Positions 1 to 7,382 are shown, numbered from the stretch's first letter. The stretch is 11,714 bases of DNA from UBA10438 sp964432155 (GCA_964432155.1 CAYSMF010000030.1:1-11714), one strand, 5' to 3'. Notes: generated by a model from the letters alone, not told the origin. Translations and numbers: made by a program.

Positions 1-2
1 AC

Positions 3-653
3 TTGGCCTACACCGAGTATAGCTATACGGGAACGCTTGCTGCAACGAACAACAACGTTGACTTTGATGGCAATGACAACCGATTCGCACTTGTTCGTGT
101 GGGTACACAAACAGCTACACGCACAATCACAGGATTTGAAGGCGGGGTAGCAGGTAAGACGTTCAACTTGATCAATGCCTCTGGTTACCCGATCATCATC
201 GAACCACAATCGACAGCGAGTACTGCAGCAAACCGCATTATTACGCCGGATAACGACAAAGTGGCCATCGCTTATCGCTCCTCTGCACAGTTCGTTTACT
301 CAGGTGTTGACTCTCGATGGTACGTCTCTGCGACCTCCCCATCGAACGTTGTGAGCTTTCCTCCGACGGATCAGACGGTGACAGGTGCTGGAGCTACACT
401 GGCGTCGTCAACCTCTGCATATCTGCGGATCAATAACACATCGGCTAATAACCAGAACGTTGCTCTCGAAGATGGCGTAACACCTGGTCAGGTTGTGATT
501 GTGCAGAACATCCCAGCCTCGTTGAAGAACATCACGCTTACGGGTGCAAACGTCAACGTGCTTGCCACAGACGCAACGCTGCAGGCTGGTCAGGCGATTG
601 TCCTCGTTTGGGACGGTACACAATGGCAGGGCGCTGCCGCAAAGGGCGGATGA
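3..653 (+). CDS. Beta-rich surface or fibre-like protein with two related modules, 5'-truncated by the window edge
   Basis: The frame is open from the left edge. The first possible start is a TTG at base 3, but no signal peptide follows, so this is probably the C-terminal part of a longer protein. The visible 216 residues are rich in Thr, Asn, Ala, Val and Gly with almost no charged clusters, typical of extracellular beta structure. Two related modules occupy residues 28-110 and 138-214. Each begins with a hydrophobic-Arg strand (ALVRV; AYLRI), continues with a GV-x-G-[KQ] turn and a short hydrophobic strand ending in Asn (LIN; VQN), and ends with a hydrophobic-aromatic turn before a Trp (FVYSG..W106; LVWDG..W208). 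The look is that of phage tail-fibre or adhesin beta modules, but I recognise no named family. The stop overlaps the next start as ATGA, linking it to the surface-protein operon. Function unknown. Confidence 0.75.
   Translation: MAYTEYSYTGTLAATNNNVDFDGNDNRFALVRVGTQTATRTITGFEGGVAGKTFNLINASGYPIIIEPQSTASTAANRIITPDNDKVAIAYRSSAQFVYSGVDSRWYVSATSPSNVVSFPPTDQTVTGAGATLASSTSAYLRINNTSANNQNVALEDGVTPGQVVIVQNIPASLKNITLTGANVNVLATDATLQAGQAIVLVWDGTQWQGAAAKGG
84..644 (+). repeat. Diverged internal duplication (two ~80-residue modules) in the first gene
   Basis: Module A is encoded at about 84-332 and module B at about 414-644. They align by eye over the arginine strand, the GV-x-G turn, the strand ending in Asn and the terminal Trp, with a one-residue indel in the turn and a shorter loop before the Trp in module B. 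Similarity is at protein level only; I see no conserved DNA repeat, so the duplication is old. The truncated gene may hold further copies upstream. Confidence 0.5.
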
Positions 654-1042
654 TGCGTCGCTTCACCTTCATATTGTTGACTGCAGTGTCGTGCGCACTT
701 GTTGGTTCGTCCATCTGCAGTGCTCAGCTCGTGACGAACTCTGGTGCGATGGTGCACATCAAGGAGGGCGCATCGGTCTTCATCGACGGTGATGTCGTCA
801 GCAGTGATGGTGATATTCGGCTCTATGATACAGCAACGCTTCGCTGTACGGGATCAATGCGCATCTTGCTCGGTGGCCTGTATATGGAACGTCTATCCGA
901 CGTAGTGATTGAGCGCAATCTTGTCATTGATCGTTTCGGTATCTGCTGGCGGTATGCCCCCGGCGCGCTGCACGTGTACGGCGTGATACGCAATGACGGC
1001 GACTTGAATAACGAGGGCGAGATCATTATCGGACGTCCGTGA
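650..1042 (+). CDS. Small secreted beta-rich protein (130 aa) of unknown function
   Basis: The ATG at 650 was chosen because it overlaps the upstream stop (ATGA) and begins a clear signal peptide: a basic start (MMRR), a hydrophobic core and a likely cleavage after Ala25 before Gln26. A second ATG at 653 would serve equally well. An in-frame ATG at 608 would bury the signal peptide behind a basic leader and is less likely. The mature part has short glycine-containing beta repeats (residues 30-60 and 105-130), including the pattern G-x-I-x-N-x-G..N-E-G-x-I at the very C-terminus. Very similar motifs open the mature regions of the next two proteins, so it may be a small subunit or cap of the same structure. 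It has no T9SS sorting domain, catalytic motif or membrane anchor. Its stop overlaps the next start (GTGA). Certainty is high for an exported protein and low for any role. Confidence 0.8.
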   Translation: MMRRFTFILLTAVSCALVGSSICSAQLVTNSGAMVHIKEGASVFIDGDVVSSDGDIRLYDTATLRCTGSMRILLGGLYMERLSDVVIERNLVIDRFGICWRYAPGALHVYGVIRNDGDLNNEGEIIIGRP

Positions 1043-3105
1043 TCGCACCGCTGCATCATATAACGCGTGTTCTCGTGCTTTTGGCAGCGATCTCTTCGCT
1101 CCATGCTCAGCACCTGGAAAACAATGTCAATGGTGTGGTTCGCAACACAGGTGTGATTCGATTCCTAAGCGACACGGGTGCATTTCGCAATGCTGCGCCG
1201 TATGCCACGCTCACCAATGGCACGCTGGAGTTTCTCGGCACATCGAACGTGTTCACGGATCTTGCCGGAAATCCACGCGGTGCAACGGCGTTCGGTGTAA
1301 CGCGGGCATGGCGTGTGCCTGGTCTCGTGCGGTATGCACGTAATGGGGCTGTGGATCAGCGACTACAAGCACGGTATTATACGGATCTTGCACTTGACAG
1401 CTCGTCGGTGAAGCGCATCCCTGATTCGGTGTTTGTTGGCAACATCTACGAACTGAATAACTCTGGTCCGCGACGCTACGTAGGTACGTTCTTTTACGAC
1501 GGTGTATTGCCACAACGCATTACACAAGAAAATGGACTGACGTCAGTAGGGAATCGCTACAACAACCTCACACTGCTGTTCTCAACGAAGCGTGTGCAAG
1601 ACCTCGATGAAGTACGCATGGATAGCGTCTTCATCAATGATGCCGCTAGCAGTGTAGATGTCAATGGATCGATGTATTGGGGGACGCGCGCTCAGACATC
1701 GGCGGTGCTCCGTATCGACTCTGCCGGTCTGCTCGTCAGCGGAAGTGGCGTGTCGCGTATCGGTGCAGACATCGACGTTCGGAATGGTCTGCTCACTGTA
1801 AGTGATCGCAGCGACAGTATGATCCTTGAACAGCCGGCGACGTTGCGAATTCAAGCCTCACCCACGGCGAGGCTCGGCGTAGGGGAACAGGCACAAGTGA
1901 TTGTGCGAGGTGATTTCATTAACACCTACGCACCGCTCACGAACATGCAGTTCCATCCTTCGTCGCTCATCGCGTTCGATGCTTTACAGCCGCAACAGCT
2001 TCAGGCAACGGTAGCTGCCTCGGCATACGGCAATATGAAGACGAGTGCCTCGCGTAAGACAGCACGAGGAGACATCTGGCTCGAGCGATCGCTAACGGTG
2101 AACGACTCCGACGTGGTGATGGTGCCGTACACGCTATCAATGAAACGTGATCAGGCATCCTATCGTAACGATGCCGAACTTATCGGCGCGCTTCGTCGCG
2201 ATCTGGTAGGGTTCGACACGTCGGTAACGTACGTCTACAACAACGCCTACACATCGATGAAGTTCGAGCGAGCGCCATCTGTACTGACGATGGACGTACG
2301 TCCATTGACAGCACCAAATGCGTACAACCCGCTCACGGACGTTCAGCGCAAGATCACGGTGTCGTATCAAGGAACGATGGTTGCCACGGTGAGCGCTGCC
2401 TACAAGGCGAGTGATATTCCCACGACGTGGGGACCGAATGCATCGGAGCGACTCATGAAGCTCTACAATGCATACGGTCCGCCGCTTCCCCGAGCATTTA
2501 AACTCGCGCCTACTGCGCCCCCTACCTATGTCCGACGCGCAGCTGGAGTAGGTTCGTTGTTTGGATTCGTGCAAGTGTCGGGCATCGCTGATACGGGACC
2601 AGACAACCTGCGTCTTGATAGCGGCAATGATCTCCTCCTGCGCGCTACACGCGACACGATGCGCGCGATTGCCAGCGGACGGTGGAGCAACCCATTCACG
2701 TGGGATGAAGCACGCGAACCAGAGCCCATTGATCGCGTGATCATCGACGGATTTACAGTGCATGCCGGATTCGTGCGTGATAACGACAAGTATGCCATTA
2801 ACGAGGCGCATGCCGATAGCATGGCCCGATCAATCCTGATCGGACGTCGTGCGAACACAAGTTTGTTGATCGGAAGCACAGGGTCTTTCTCGAGTTTCTC
2901 ACTTGTGCCTGAGGCGGCCTCGTACCTCACGGTGCAACGTGGTGGAACACAAACAGTGTCGCTGCAAGTACAGGATGTTTCCGCAGCAAATCTGGATGTC
3001 GGCTTGCTGGTGTATCGAGGTGCAACGCTCTTCACACCACTGCTAACAGTAGAGCCGCTCTCTACAGTGTTTAATGGTGGCCAACTCGTGGTGGGGCTTC
3101 CATGA
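1039..3105 (+). CDS. Large secreted beta-repeat (adhesin-like) protein, 688 aa, without sorting domain
   Basis: The GTG start overlaps the preceding stop as GTGA and leads into a signal peptide (hydrophobic core VLVLLAAISS, likely cut after Ala23 before Gln24). The mature N-terminus carries the N-G-V-V-R-N-T-G-V-I motif. Three copies of a motif of the type Q-x-[LI]-x(n)-Y-x-[ND]-[LM] followed by a Lys lie near residues 107-126, 159-185 and 319-341; this resembles the beta repeats of large Bacteroidota surface proteins. Residues 382-410 (G-A-L-R-R ... YNNAYTSMKF) match a segment of the downstream 705-aa protein. Residues 547-574 show G-x-W-S-x-P-x-x-W ... D-x-V-I-I-x-G-x-T-V, a pattern common at the start of G8-like or beta-helical adhesin segments. 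The protein ends without a T9SS sorting domain or anchor. A structural or adhesive role at the cell surface is inferred from the repeats and the neighbours. Confidence 0.82.
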   Translation: MIAPLHHITRVLVLLAAISSLHAQHLENNVNGVVRNTGVIRFLSDTGAFRNAAPYATLTNGTLEFLGTSNVFTDLAGNPRGATAFGVTRAWRVPGLVRYARNGAVDQRLQARYYTDLALDSSSVKRIPDSVFVGNIYELNNSGPRRYVGTFFYDGVLPQRITQENGLTSVGNRYNNLTLLFSTKRVQDLDEVRMDSVFINDAASSVDVNGSMYWGTRAQTSAVLRIDSAGLLVSGSGVSRIGADIDVRNGLLTVSDRSDSMILEQPATLRIQASPTARLGVGEQAQVIVRGDFINTYAPLTNMQFHPSSLIAFDALQPQQLQATVAASAYGNMKTSASRKTARGDIWLERSLTVNDSDVVMVPYTLSMKRDQASYRNDAELIGALRRDLVGFDTSVTYVYNNAYTSMKFERAPSVLTMDVRPLTAPNAYNPLTDVQRKITVSYQGTMVATVSAAYKASDIPTTWGPNASERLMKLYNAYGPPLPRAFKLAPTAPPTYVRRAAGVGSLFGFVQVSGIADTGPDNLRLDSGNDLLLRATRDTMRAIASGRWSNPFTWDEAREPEPIDRVIIDGFTVHAGFVRDNDKYAINEAHADSMARSILIGRRANTSLLIGSTGSFSSFSLVPEAASYLTVQRGGTQTVSLQVQDVSAANLDVGLLVYRGATLFTPLLTVEPLSTVFNGGQLVVGLP

Positions 3106-5219
3106 TGCGTTGGTTCATCATCGCCGTTGTGTTCATGCTCGCGTGTTGCGCAGCGTGGACGCAGCCTGTTGAGCACCTGCAAAGCCGTGGTACGATTGCC
3201 AACGAGGGCGTGATCACGATCTACGGGAATGCTCGCATTGAACAGCCAAGTATTCGCGGGCAAGTCGAATATCGTCGCGACCAGCGCGACAGTCAGATCG
3301 TTGCACACACCACGTATCAACATCTGTTGCTGAGTGGTCAATCGAGAAAGATGCTCATTGATGCACTGCGTCCTGTGCGCACGACGCAGATGTTCTTGAC
3401 GACCGACTCGCTTGTAACGATTGATCTCACACCCGCCACGTTTATTGAAGCACTTGATAGCGTGAATCACCGTGGACGCATCAATCCATCCAGCTGGCAG
3501 GGGACGCTTCGACTTGCTGGTGCGGTTCGTCAGCCAGCGACGGGTGATGGAAGCACGCCGGTGCTTGAGATCGCCAACGCGGACGCAGTGCGTTTGTATG
3601 GTTCGAGTGCACTACGTGTGACGCATCGCTTAGATCTTCAGCGTGGACGTGTCGAGAACAGCGCTACGGACAACATCAATCTTGACGCTGCAGCATGGCT
3701 TTGGCGCAGAGCCGAGGCATCACTGCAAGCCGATGTGCGAGCACGCGGATTGATGAACCTACGGTGGTATGGTGATTCTGCACTCATTGCCGGACCAGAG
3801 GTGCCGCTGTTGCGCACGACGCTCGACTCGGTGCGTCAGGATATCCTCAGTGGTGTCACCCTCTCGCGTGATGCATGGGTGAATGGACATCTCGCATTGG
3901 CTGGAACACTCTACACGGAAGAGTTCGATACGTTGCGGCATATCGTCTACTTGACCGCGCCACAGGATCCGTCCTTCGTCAATACATGGGCAGAGGTCGA
4001 TGGCACGCTGCATCGCACCAAACTGCTGAATGGTCCACGCATGCTTGTGAACCACGCCTATGCGTGGGTGCAATTCCAATCACCACAACAACAAGGCGCT
4101 GTTCAGCAGCTTCGAATCCGTAACAAGCCTCTTACTCGACCACTGCCACTCACGGACATCCTTTATAAAGTTGATCGATCACTTGAGTTGTCGTTCTTCG
4201 ATAGCACAGGCAACGTCGTCACCGATAGTACGTTCGACATGAACATGGGATGGGGCTGGCGAACGGCGTATAATCCGGTGTTCGAGGCGCCAAAGAACTC
4301 TGAGACGACTCAGCAGCTCCTCGGCAAGGAATCACAGCTCGTGCTGTTGCGGTATGATGGTTCATTGTATCAACAGTATGGCTTCTCGCAGACGCCGACA
4401 CTGGCTAGTACAGAGCCGCAGCCGCTATGGCGATATAGCTCAACGCAATTCGTGCGTGCCAGTGGAAGCTACGCGTTTGGAATGTCAGCGAGCCCCGTAT
4501 GGGTCTTGCGAGGACGCGTCTTGCTCGAGGGAGCATTGCGTTCCATCGGTGACAATGCACTCCCTGCGATGTCAACAGATCTTGTTCGTCGCGGACTGTT
4601 GCCTTCGACGCCCCCTGCCATCTATCCGTACACACGCGATCTCTCGCCGCTAGGGGACACGGCGAATGTGCTTGCAGATTCGGTTGTGGATTGGATTACG
4701 CTCGAGTTCCGTCGTGACCTTACATCGTCTGGTACTCCCGAGCACATCGAAACACTGCTGCTGAGCTCATCCGGATTGTTGCTTGATCCACGAACGTTGC
4801 GCGAGCGAGCAATCGATAGCATCCAGCCAGGATTCTACCATCTCGTTGTGCGACATCGCAATCACTTGTCGATTGCCACAGCAGATCCTGTATTGATTGA
4901 TCGTTCAAATGCACAGTCTTCGATCGACTTTACGCGTGGCGTTGATGTGTTCGGCGGTGCGGCGTCGCAGCGACTGGTATCGGCCTACGGTGACCGACGG
5001 TACTTCGCAATGACAGCTGGAAATGTCGATGGTGGGCTGTCGCTTGTAAATCGCGCGGAGGTGATCACCGATGACGATCTGCTGGGTATCTGGACGAATC
5101 GAATGCTCACGAATCGCTACTCGATATTCGATATCAATCTCGATGGTGTCGTAACGACGCTGGATTGGGATGTGTCGTGGAATAATCGCGGACGGGACAA
5201 TAGTGCTGTACCGCGATAA
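3102..5219 (+). CDS. Large secreted protein with VRHRNHL module and dockerin-like C-terminus, 705 aa
   Basis: The start at 3102 overlaps the previous stop (ATGA; a second ATG lies at 3105). A signal peptide covers residues 1-20 or 21 (hydrophobic IIAVVFMLACCAAW, then TQP). The early mature region has G-T-I-A-N-E-G-V-I-T-I and one copy of the Y-x-[NH]-L...K repeat (residues 65-84), both shared with the upstream paralogue. Residues 300-325 (G-T-L-H-R ... VNHAYAWVQF) also match it. Residues 528-640 carry a module I recognise from many Bacteroidota secreted proteins: V-V-D-W-I-x-L-E-[FL]-R, then VRHRNHL (583-589), then D-F-T and A-M-x-A-G-N-V-D-G. The tail (641-705) has a dockerin or EF-hand type loop with D677, N679, D681, G682 and D688, ending WNNRGR...VPR. 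Calcium binding is likely from those ligands. No T9SS sorting domain follows. Surface structural role inferred. Confidence 0.85.
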   Translation: MMRWFIIAVVFMLACCAAWTQPVEHLQSRGTIANEGVITIYGNARIEQPSIRGQVEYRRDQRDSQIVAHTTYQHLLLSGQSRKMLIDALRPVRTTQMFLTTDSLVTIDLTPATFIEALDSVNHRGRINPSSWQGTLRLAGAVRQPATGDGSTPVLEIANADAVRLYGSSALRVTHRLDLQRGRVENSATDNINLDAAAWLWRRAEASLQADVRARGLMNLRWYGDSALIAGPEVPLLRTTLDSVRQDILSGVTLSRDAWVNGHLALAGTLYTEEFDTLRHIVYLTAPQDPSFVNTWAEVDGTLHRTKLLNGPRMLVNHAYAWVQFQSPQQQGAVQQLRIRNKPLTRPLPLTDILYKVDRSLELSFFDSTGNVVTDSTFDMNMGWGWRTAYNPVFEAPKNSETTQQLLGKESQLVLLRYDGSLYQQYGFSQTPTLASTEPQPLWRYSSTQFVRASGSYAFGMSASPVWVLRGRVLLEGALRSIGDNALPAMSTDLVRRGLLPSTPPAIYPYTRDLSPLGDTANVLADSVVDWITLEFRRDLTSSGTPEHIETLLLSSSGLLLDPRTLRERAIDSIQPGFYHLVVRHRNHLSIATADPVLIDRSNAQSSIDFTRGVDVFGGAASQRLVSAYGDRRYFAMTAGNVDGGLSLVNRAEVITDDDLLGIWTNRMLTNRYSIFDINLDGVVTTLDWDVSWNNRGRDNSAVPR
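4683..5216 (+). other. C-terminal VRHRNHL plus dockerin-like calcium-loop module
   Basis: This encodes residues 528-705 of the 705-aa protein. The order VVDW / VRHRNHL / DFT / AGNVDGG / D-I-N-L-D-G-V-V is the usual one for this module in Bacteroidota-group secreted proteins. The second calcium loop is canonical (Asp, Asn, Asp, Gly and Asp at loop positions 1, 3, 5, 6 and 12). The first loop is degenerate, with an intact N-V-D-G-G but no clean spacing to a final acid. Confidence 0.7.
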
Positions 5220-6537
5220 TATCGTCGCTCGCTCTGCAGCGCTCATCATCGCACTTGTTATGTGGTGGTGCAGCGGTTCACCGCTGTATGCAAAGTCCGA
5301 CACGCTAGCTATTGTGCAGCTGCGCACAGTGCTTGACCCTCGACCTGAGTCGGCACTTGTAGAGTTTTGGGTGGTGAAGCGATCGGCTTCGTGGCAGTTC
5401 CTCGCAACGTCGACACTTCGCATTGATGTGCCGCAACTACGTGTGCGAGGTGGACTCGATTCGAACCGCCATGTGTTTACCTACGAACCAGGCACATCGC
5501 AGGTGTCGCCACTTGGAGCCTATCAGGTTGGGCCACGTACAACGTATCACCTTCAGCCAGACATCATCGATGGTGTCGCGTCGGTCATGCTCACATGCCC
5601 TGACTCGGTGGATCAATGTATGCGCGTGCTCAACATAGGCGACTCACTGTGCATCGGGAGATTTCGCCTTGCAACGCGTGACGGATCAATCATTCCCGAC
5701 ACACTCGAGTTTGTGAGCGATCAACGGCAGCTCGCACTCTCATACAAGCGCACGACCGATAGCATCACGGTAACAAGCATCGGATCGCACGTGTGGTATG
5801 TCCGCCATGACAACGTACCAATGGGATCGTATGTCTCGTACCGTTCGTCGGAGCCGCCTGTCGATTCGTGTAACGCCGTGTTCGTGCTTCGCGGTGTTTA
5901 TGCAGGGAACCTCCGCGTTCGCCTTGGCTTCGATGTGTCGGATGAACACTGTTACTACGGATACTGGTTCGAGCGTGCGCTCGTCGATCGTCGCGATCCA
6001 ACAACACTTGTGTTTGCTGCTCGCCCCTTATTCGCCTACACACAAGATGCCTCACTGCTGTCGTGTCAATGCCTTGTGCCACAAACGCGTGATGGATACC
6101 TCGACGTCGTCGAGTACCGTCGCGAGCAATACGCATATCGATTGATGGGCCTGCGGCGAGCTGAGTATGGGGGAGATACAGTTGCGATCGACACCGTGTT
6201 CATCAACATCGGCTTGCCGATTATCTCGAATGCCGTTCTGCTCGAGAATCCATTCCCAACATCGACGACGGTGCAGTTCAATGTTGATGATCGACTCGTG
6301 CTGACCGGAGAAGTCTATGATCTCGGTGGACGTCGCATTGCAACGCTGCGTGATCCTGATGGTAATGACATCCGCGATGTGACCTACGAACGAGGACAGC
6401 GATATCGTGCTACCTTCGATGCCAGTTCCATCGCCGCGCAAGGACTCGTCAACATCGTACTCGTAGGTACCCCCGTTGATGAAACTGCCGGCGTTGAGCA
6501 ATCACGTGTTGTCTTGAAAGGACAGATCCTGCGATGA
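5203..6537 (+). CDS. Secreted T9SS cargo protein with type A-like C-terminal sorting domain (about 444 aa)
   Basis: Two starts are possible. ATG at 5170 gives 455 aa and a 50-base overlap with the upstream gene. GTG at 5203 gives 444 aa, a 17-base overlap and a signal peptide of normal length (MLYRDNIVAR, then a hydrophobic core, cut near PLYA before Lys), so GTG 5203 is preferred. The body is beta-rich and unrecognised; its first 80 mature residues faintly recall Ig- or cohesin-like strands. Seven cysteines lie in the mature part (143, 150, 161, 234, 261, 299, 301 counted from the ATG). The last ~105 residues form a sorting domain: E-N-P-F-P-T-S-T-T-V, E-V-Y-D-L-G-G-R-R-I-A-T-L, F-D-A-S and a final basic strand. 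This marks export across the outer membrane by T9SS, normally followed by cleavage and surface attachment. The stop overlaps the next ATG (ATGA). Confidence 0.82.
   Translation: MLYRDNIVARSAALIIALVMWWCSGSPLYAKSDTLAIVQLRTVLDPRPESALVEFWVVKRSASWQFLATSTLRIDVPQLRVRGGLDSNRHVFTYEPGTSQVSPLGAYQVGPRTTYHLQPDIIDGVASVMLTCPDSVDQCMRVLNIGDSLCIGRFRLATRDGSIIPDTLEFVSDQRQLALSYKRTTDSITVTSIGSHVWYVRHDNVPMGSYVSYRSSEPPVDSCNAVFVLRGVYAGNLRVRLGFDVSDEHCYYGYWFERALVDRRDPTTLVFAARPLFAYTQDASLLSCQCLVPQTRDGYLDVVEYRREQYAYRLMGLRRAEYGGDTVAIDTVFINIGLPIISNAVLLENPFPTSTTVQFNVDDRLVLTGEVYDLGGRRIATLRDPDGNDIRDVTYERGQRYRATFDASSIAAQGLVNIVLVGTPVDETAGVEQSRVVLKGQILR
6214..6534 (+). other. Por/T9SS type A-like C-terminal sorting domain
   Basis: The segment runs from GLPIISNAVL to the final QILR. 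It shows the family's typical order: an NPF-x-x-S/T-T-T strand, a V-Y-D-x-x-G-R-R turn, a T-F-D-A-S strand and a C-terminal basic strand. It is somewhat diverged: the usual G-x-Y-x-x-x-L strand is replaced by QGLVNIVLVG. The family assignment comes from motif recognition, not from a profile search. Confidence 0.75.
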
Positions 6538-7346
6538 AGCATCTATTGACCATCATCGCATTCGTAGGGCTTGTGTTCGCCGTCCGCGACGCACATGCTC
6601 AGCTCATCCCCGGATCTGCCGCAGAGGATCTGCGCTCGCCACGTGAAGCACTCGTCATGCGCGAGGAGTGGTGGATTGGTGGAACTCTCGCAGGGGGCTT
6701 GCACAGCGCCTTTGGAACATTGGATCTCACCTACGTTACGTCGCCATTGCCTGAGGTACCCTCGGCACATGCGCGTACGGATGGGGGATGGGGCGTGAGC
6801 ATGACGCTTGCCCCAACAATTGAATACCGACCATACCGATCTCCTGTTGGCGCGATGTTCGCCCTCGGGATAGAGTACTCCCGTCTCCAAAGCAGCTCGA
6901 CCGCGCCCATTACAGATCTGCCGTATGCCTACAACGCAACATTCCAATCTACTGTGACAACATTTTCAGTAGTTGCCTCAGCGATTGCGACATGGTACCC
7001 AGGGAGCAGTGGATTCATGCTCATGATCGGTCCAACAATCGATATCCCGCTCTCAGCCCAGGCTAGCGTGTGGCAGAATGAGCGGTTAGCCGACACGATG
7101 TCTGTTGGTAACGAGCCCGGATTTCCCGAGACCAACATTGAATTCCGTCCTGCGATCTCGACCGAGACACGCATCGGGTTTCAGGTAGGGGGCGCCTTCA
7201 ATATGATGACGGGTCTCTTTGGGTATACGTCACAGCTGCTCACGCCATACGTCACACTGCACATCGCTACACCTATCATCCGGGATCCAATGGCGTGGGG
7301 AACCGGCTCGGTGCGTCTCGGCGTGATCTGGCGGGCTGGACTCTGA
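6534..7346 (+). CDS. Outer-membrane beta-barrel protein, 270 aa
   Basis: The ATG overlaps the upstream stop (ATGA), and a purine-rich AAAGGA lies 11 bases upstream. A signal peptide with an AHA cleavage site before Gln23 is clear. The mature protein shows about eight amphipathic strands with alternating small or hydrophobic residues, near residues 46-65, 84-101, 105-121, 142-156, 160-179, 214-225, 235-248 and 258-270, separated by polar loops. This is the pattern of small eight-stranded barrels of the OmpA or PorT-like type. There is no OmpA peptidoglycan-binding domain and no plug. As the last gene of the coupled surface operon it may anchor, export or assemble the upstream proteins, much as PorP/SprF-type barrels are encoded next to T9SS adhesins; that role is inference by analogy. 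No specific family can be named by eye. Confidence 0.8.
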   Translation: MKHLLTIIAFVGLVFAVRDAHAQLIPGSAAEDLRSPREALVMREEWWIGGTLAGGLHSAFGTLDLTYVTSPLPEVPSAHARTDGGWGVSMTLAPTIEYRPYRSPVGAMFALGIEYSRLQSSSTAPITDLPYAYNATFQSTVTTFSVVASAIATWYPGSSGFMLMIGPTIDIPLSAQASVWQNERLADTMSVGNEPGFPETNIEFRPAISTETRIGFQVGGAFNMMTGLFGYTSQLLTPYVTLHIATPIIRDPMAWGTGSVRLGVIWRAGL

Positions 7347-7370
7347 TTGGGCCATCCGTGGGAGCCCAAT
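7346..7370 (+). terminator. Possible weak terminator hairpin after the surface operon
   Basis: ATTGGGC (7346-7352) and GCCCAAT (7364-7370) form a perfect 7-bp inverted repeat with an 11-base loop, starting at the last base of the barrel gene's stop codon. No continuous U-tract follows (TTGCTATATTG), so it is not a classical intrinsic terminator. It could also be a 5' leader structure if transcription starts upstream of it. Confidence 0.35.
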
Positions 7371-7382
7371 TTGCTATATTGC
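7371..7382 (+). promoter_or_regulatory. Possible promoter -7/-10 element upstream of nuoM
   Basis: TTGCTATATTGC is the most AT-rich stretch of the only real intergenic gap. TATATTG loosely resembles the Bacteroidota TAnnTTTG element and also a TATAAT-like -10. No convincing -33/-35 partner is seen at normal spacing (the nearest TTG, at 7347, is too far). Position, about 50 bases before nuoM, is the main support. Confidence 0.25.

Noticed and set aside
608..649. Upstream in-frame ATG for the 130-aa protein
   Set aside because: It would place 14 basic residues before a well-formed signal peptide and create a longer overlap; the ATGA-coupled start at 650 fits better.
3..653. Prophage remnant, because of the tail-fibre-like modules
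   Set aside because: No other phage genes are present; the neighbours are host-type secreted proteins in a coupled operon.
2137..2811. Reverse-strand open frame of 224 codons inside the 688-aa gene
   Set aside because: Arg/His/Cys-rich shadow translation without family features.
2526..3470. Reverse-strand open frame of 314 codons across the junction of the two large paralogues
   Set aside because: No recognisable motif, and it overlaps two genes with good signal peptides and coupled starts.
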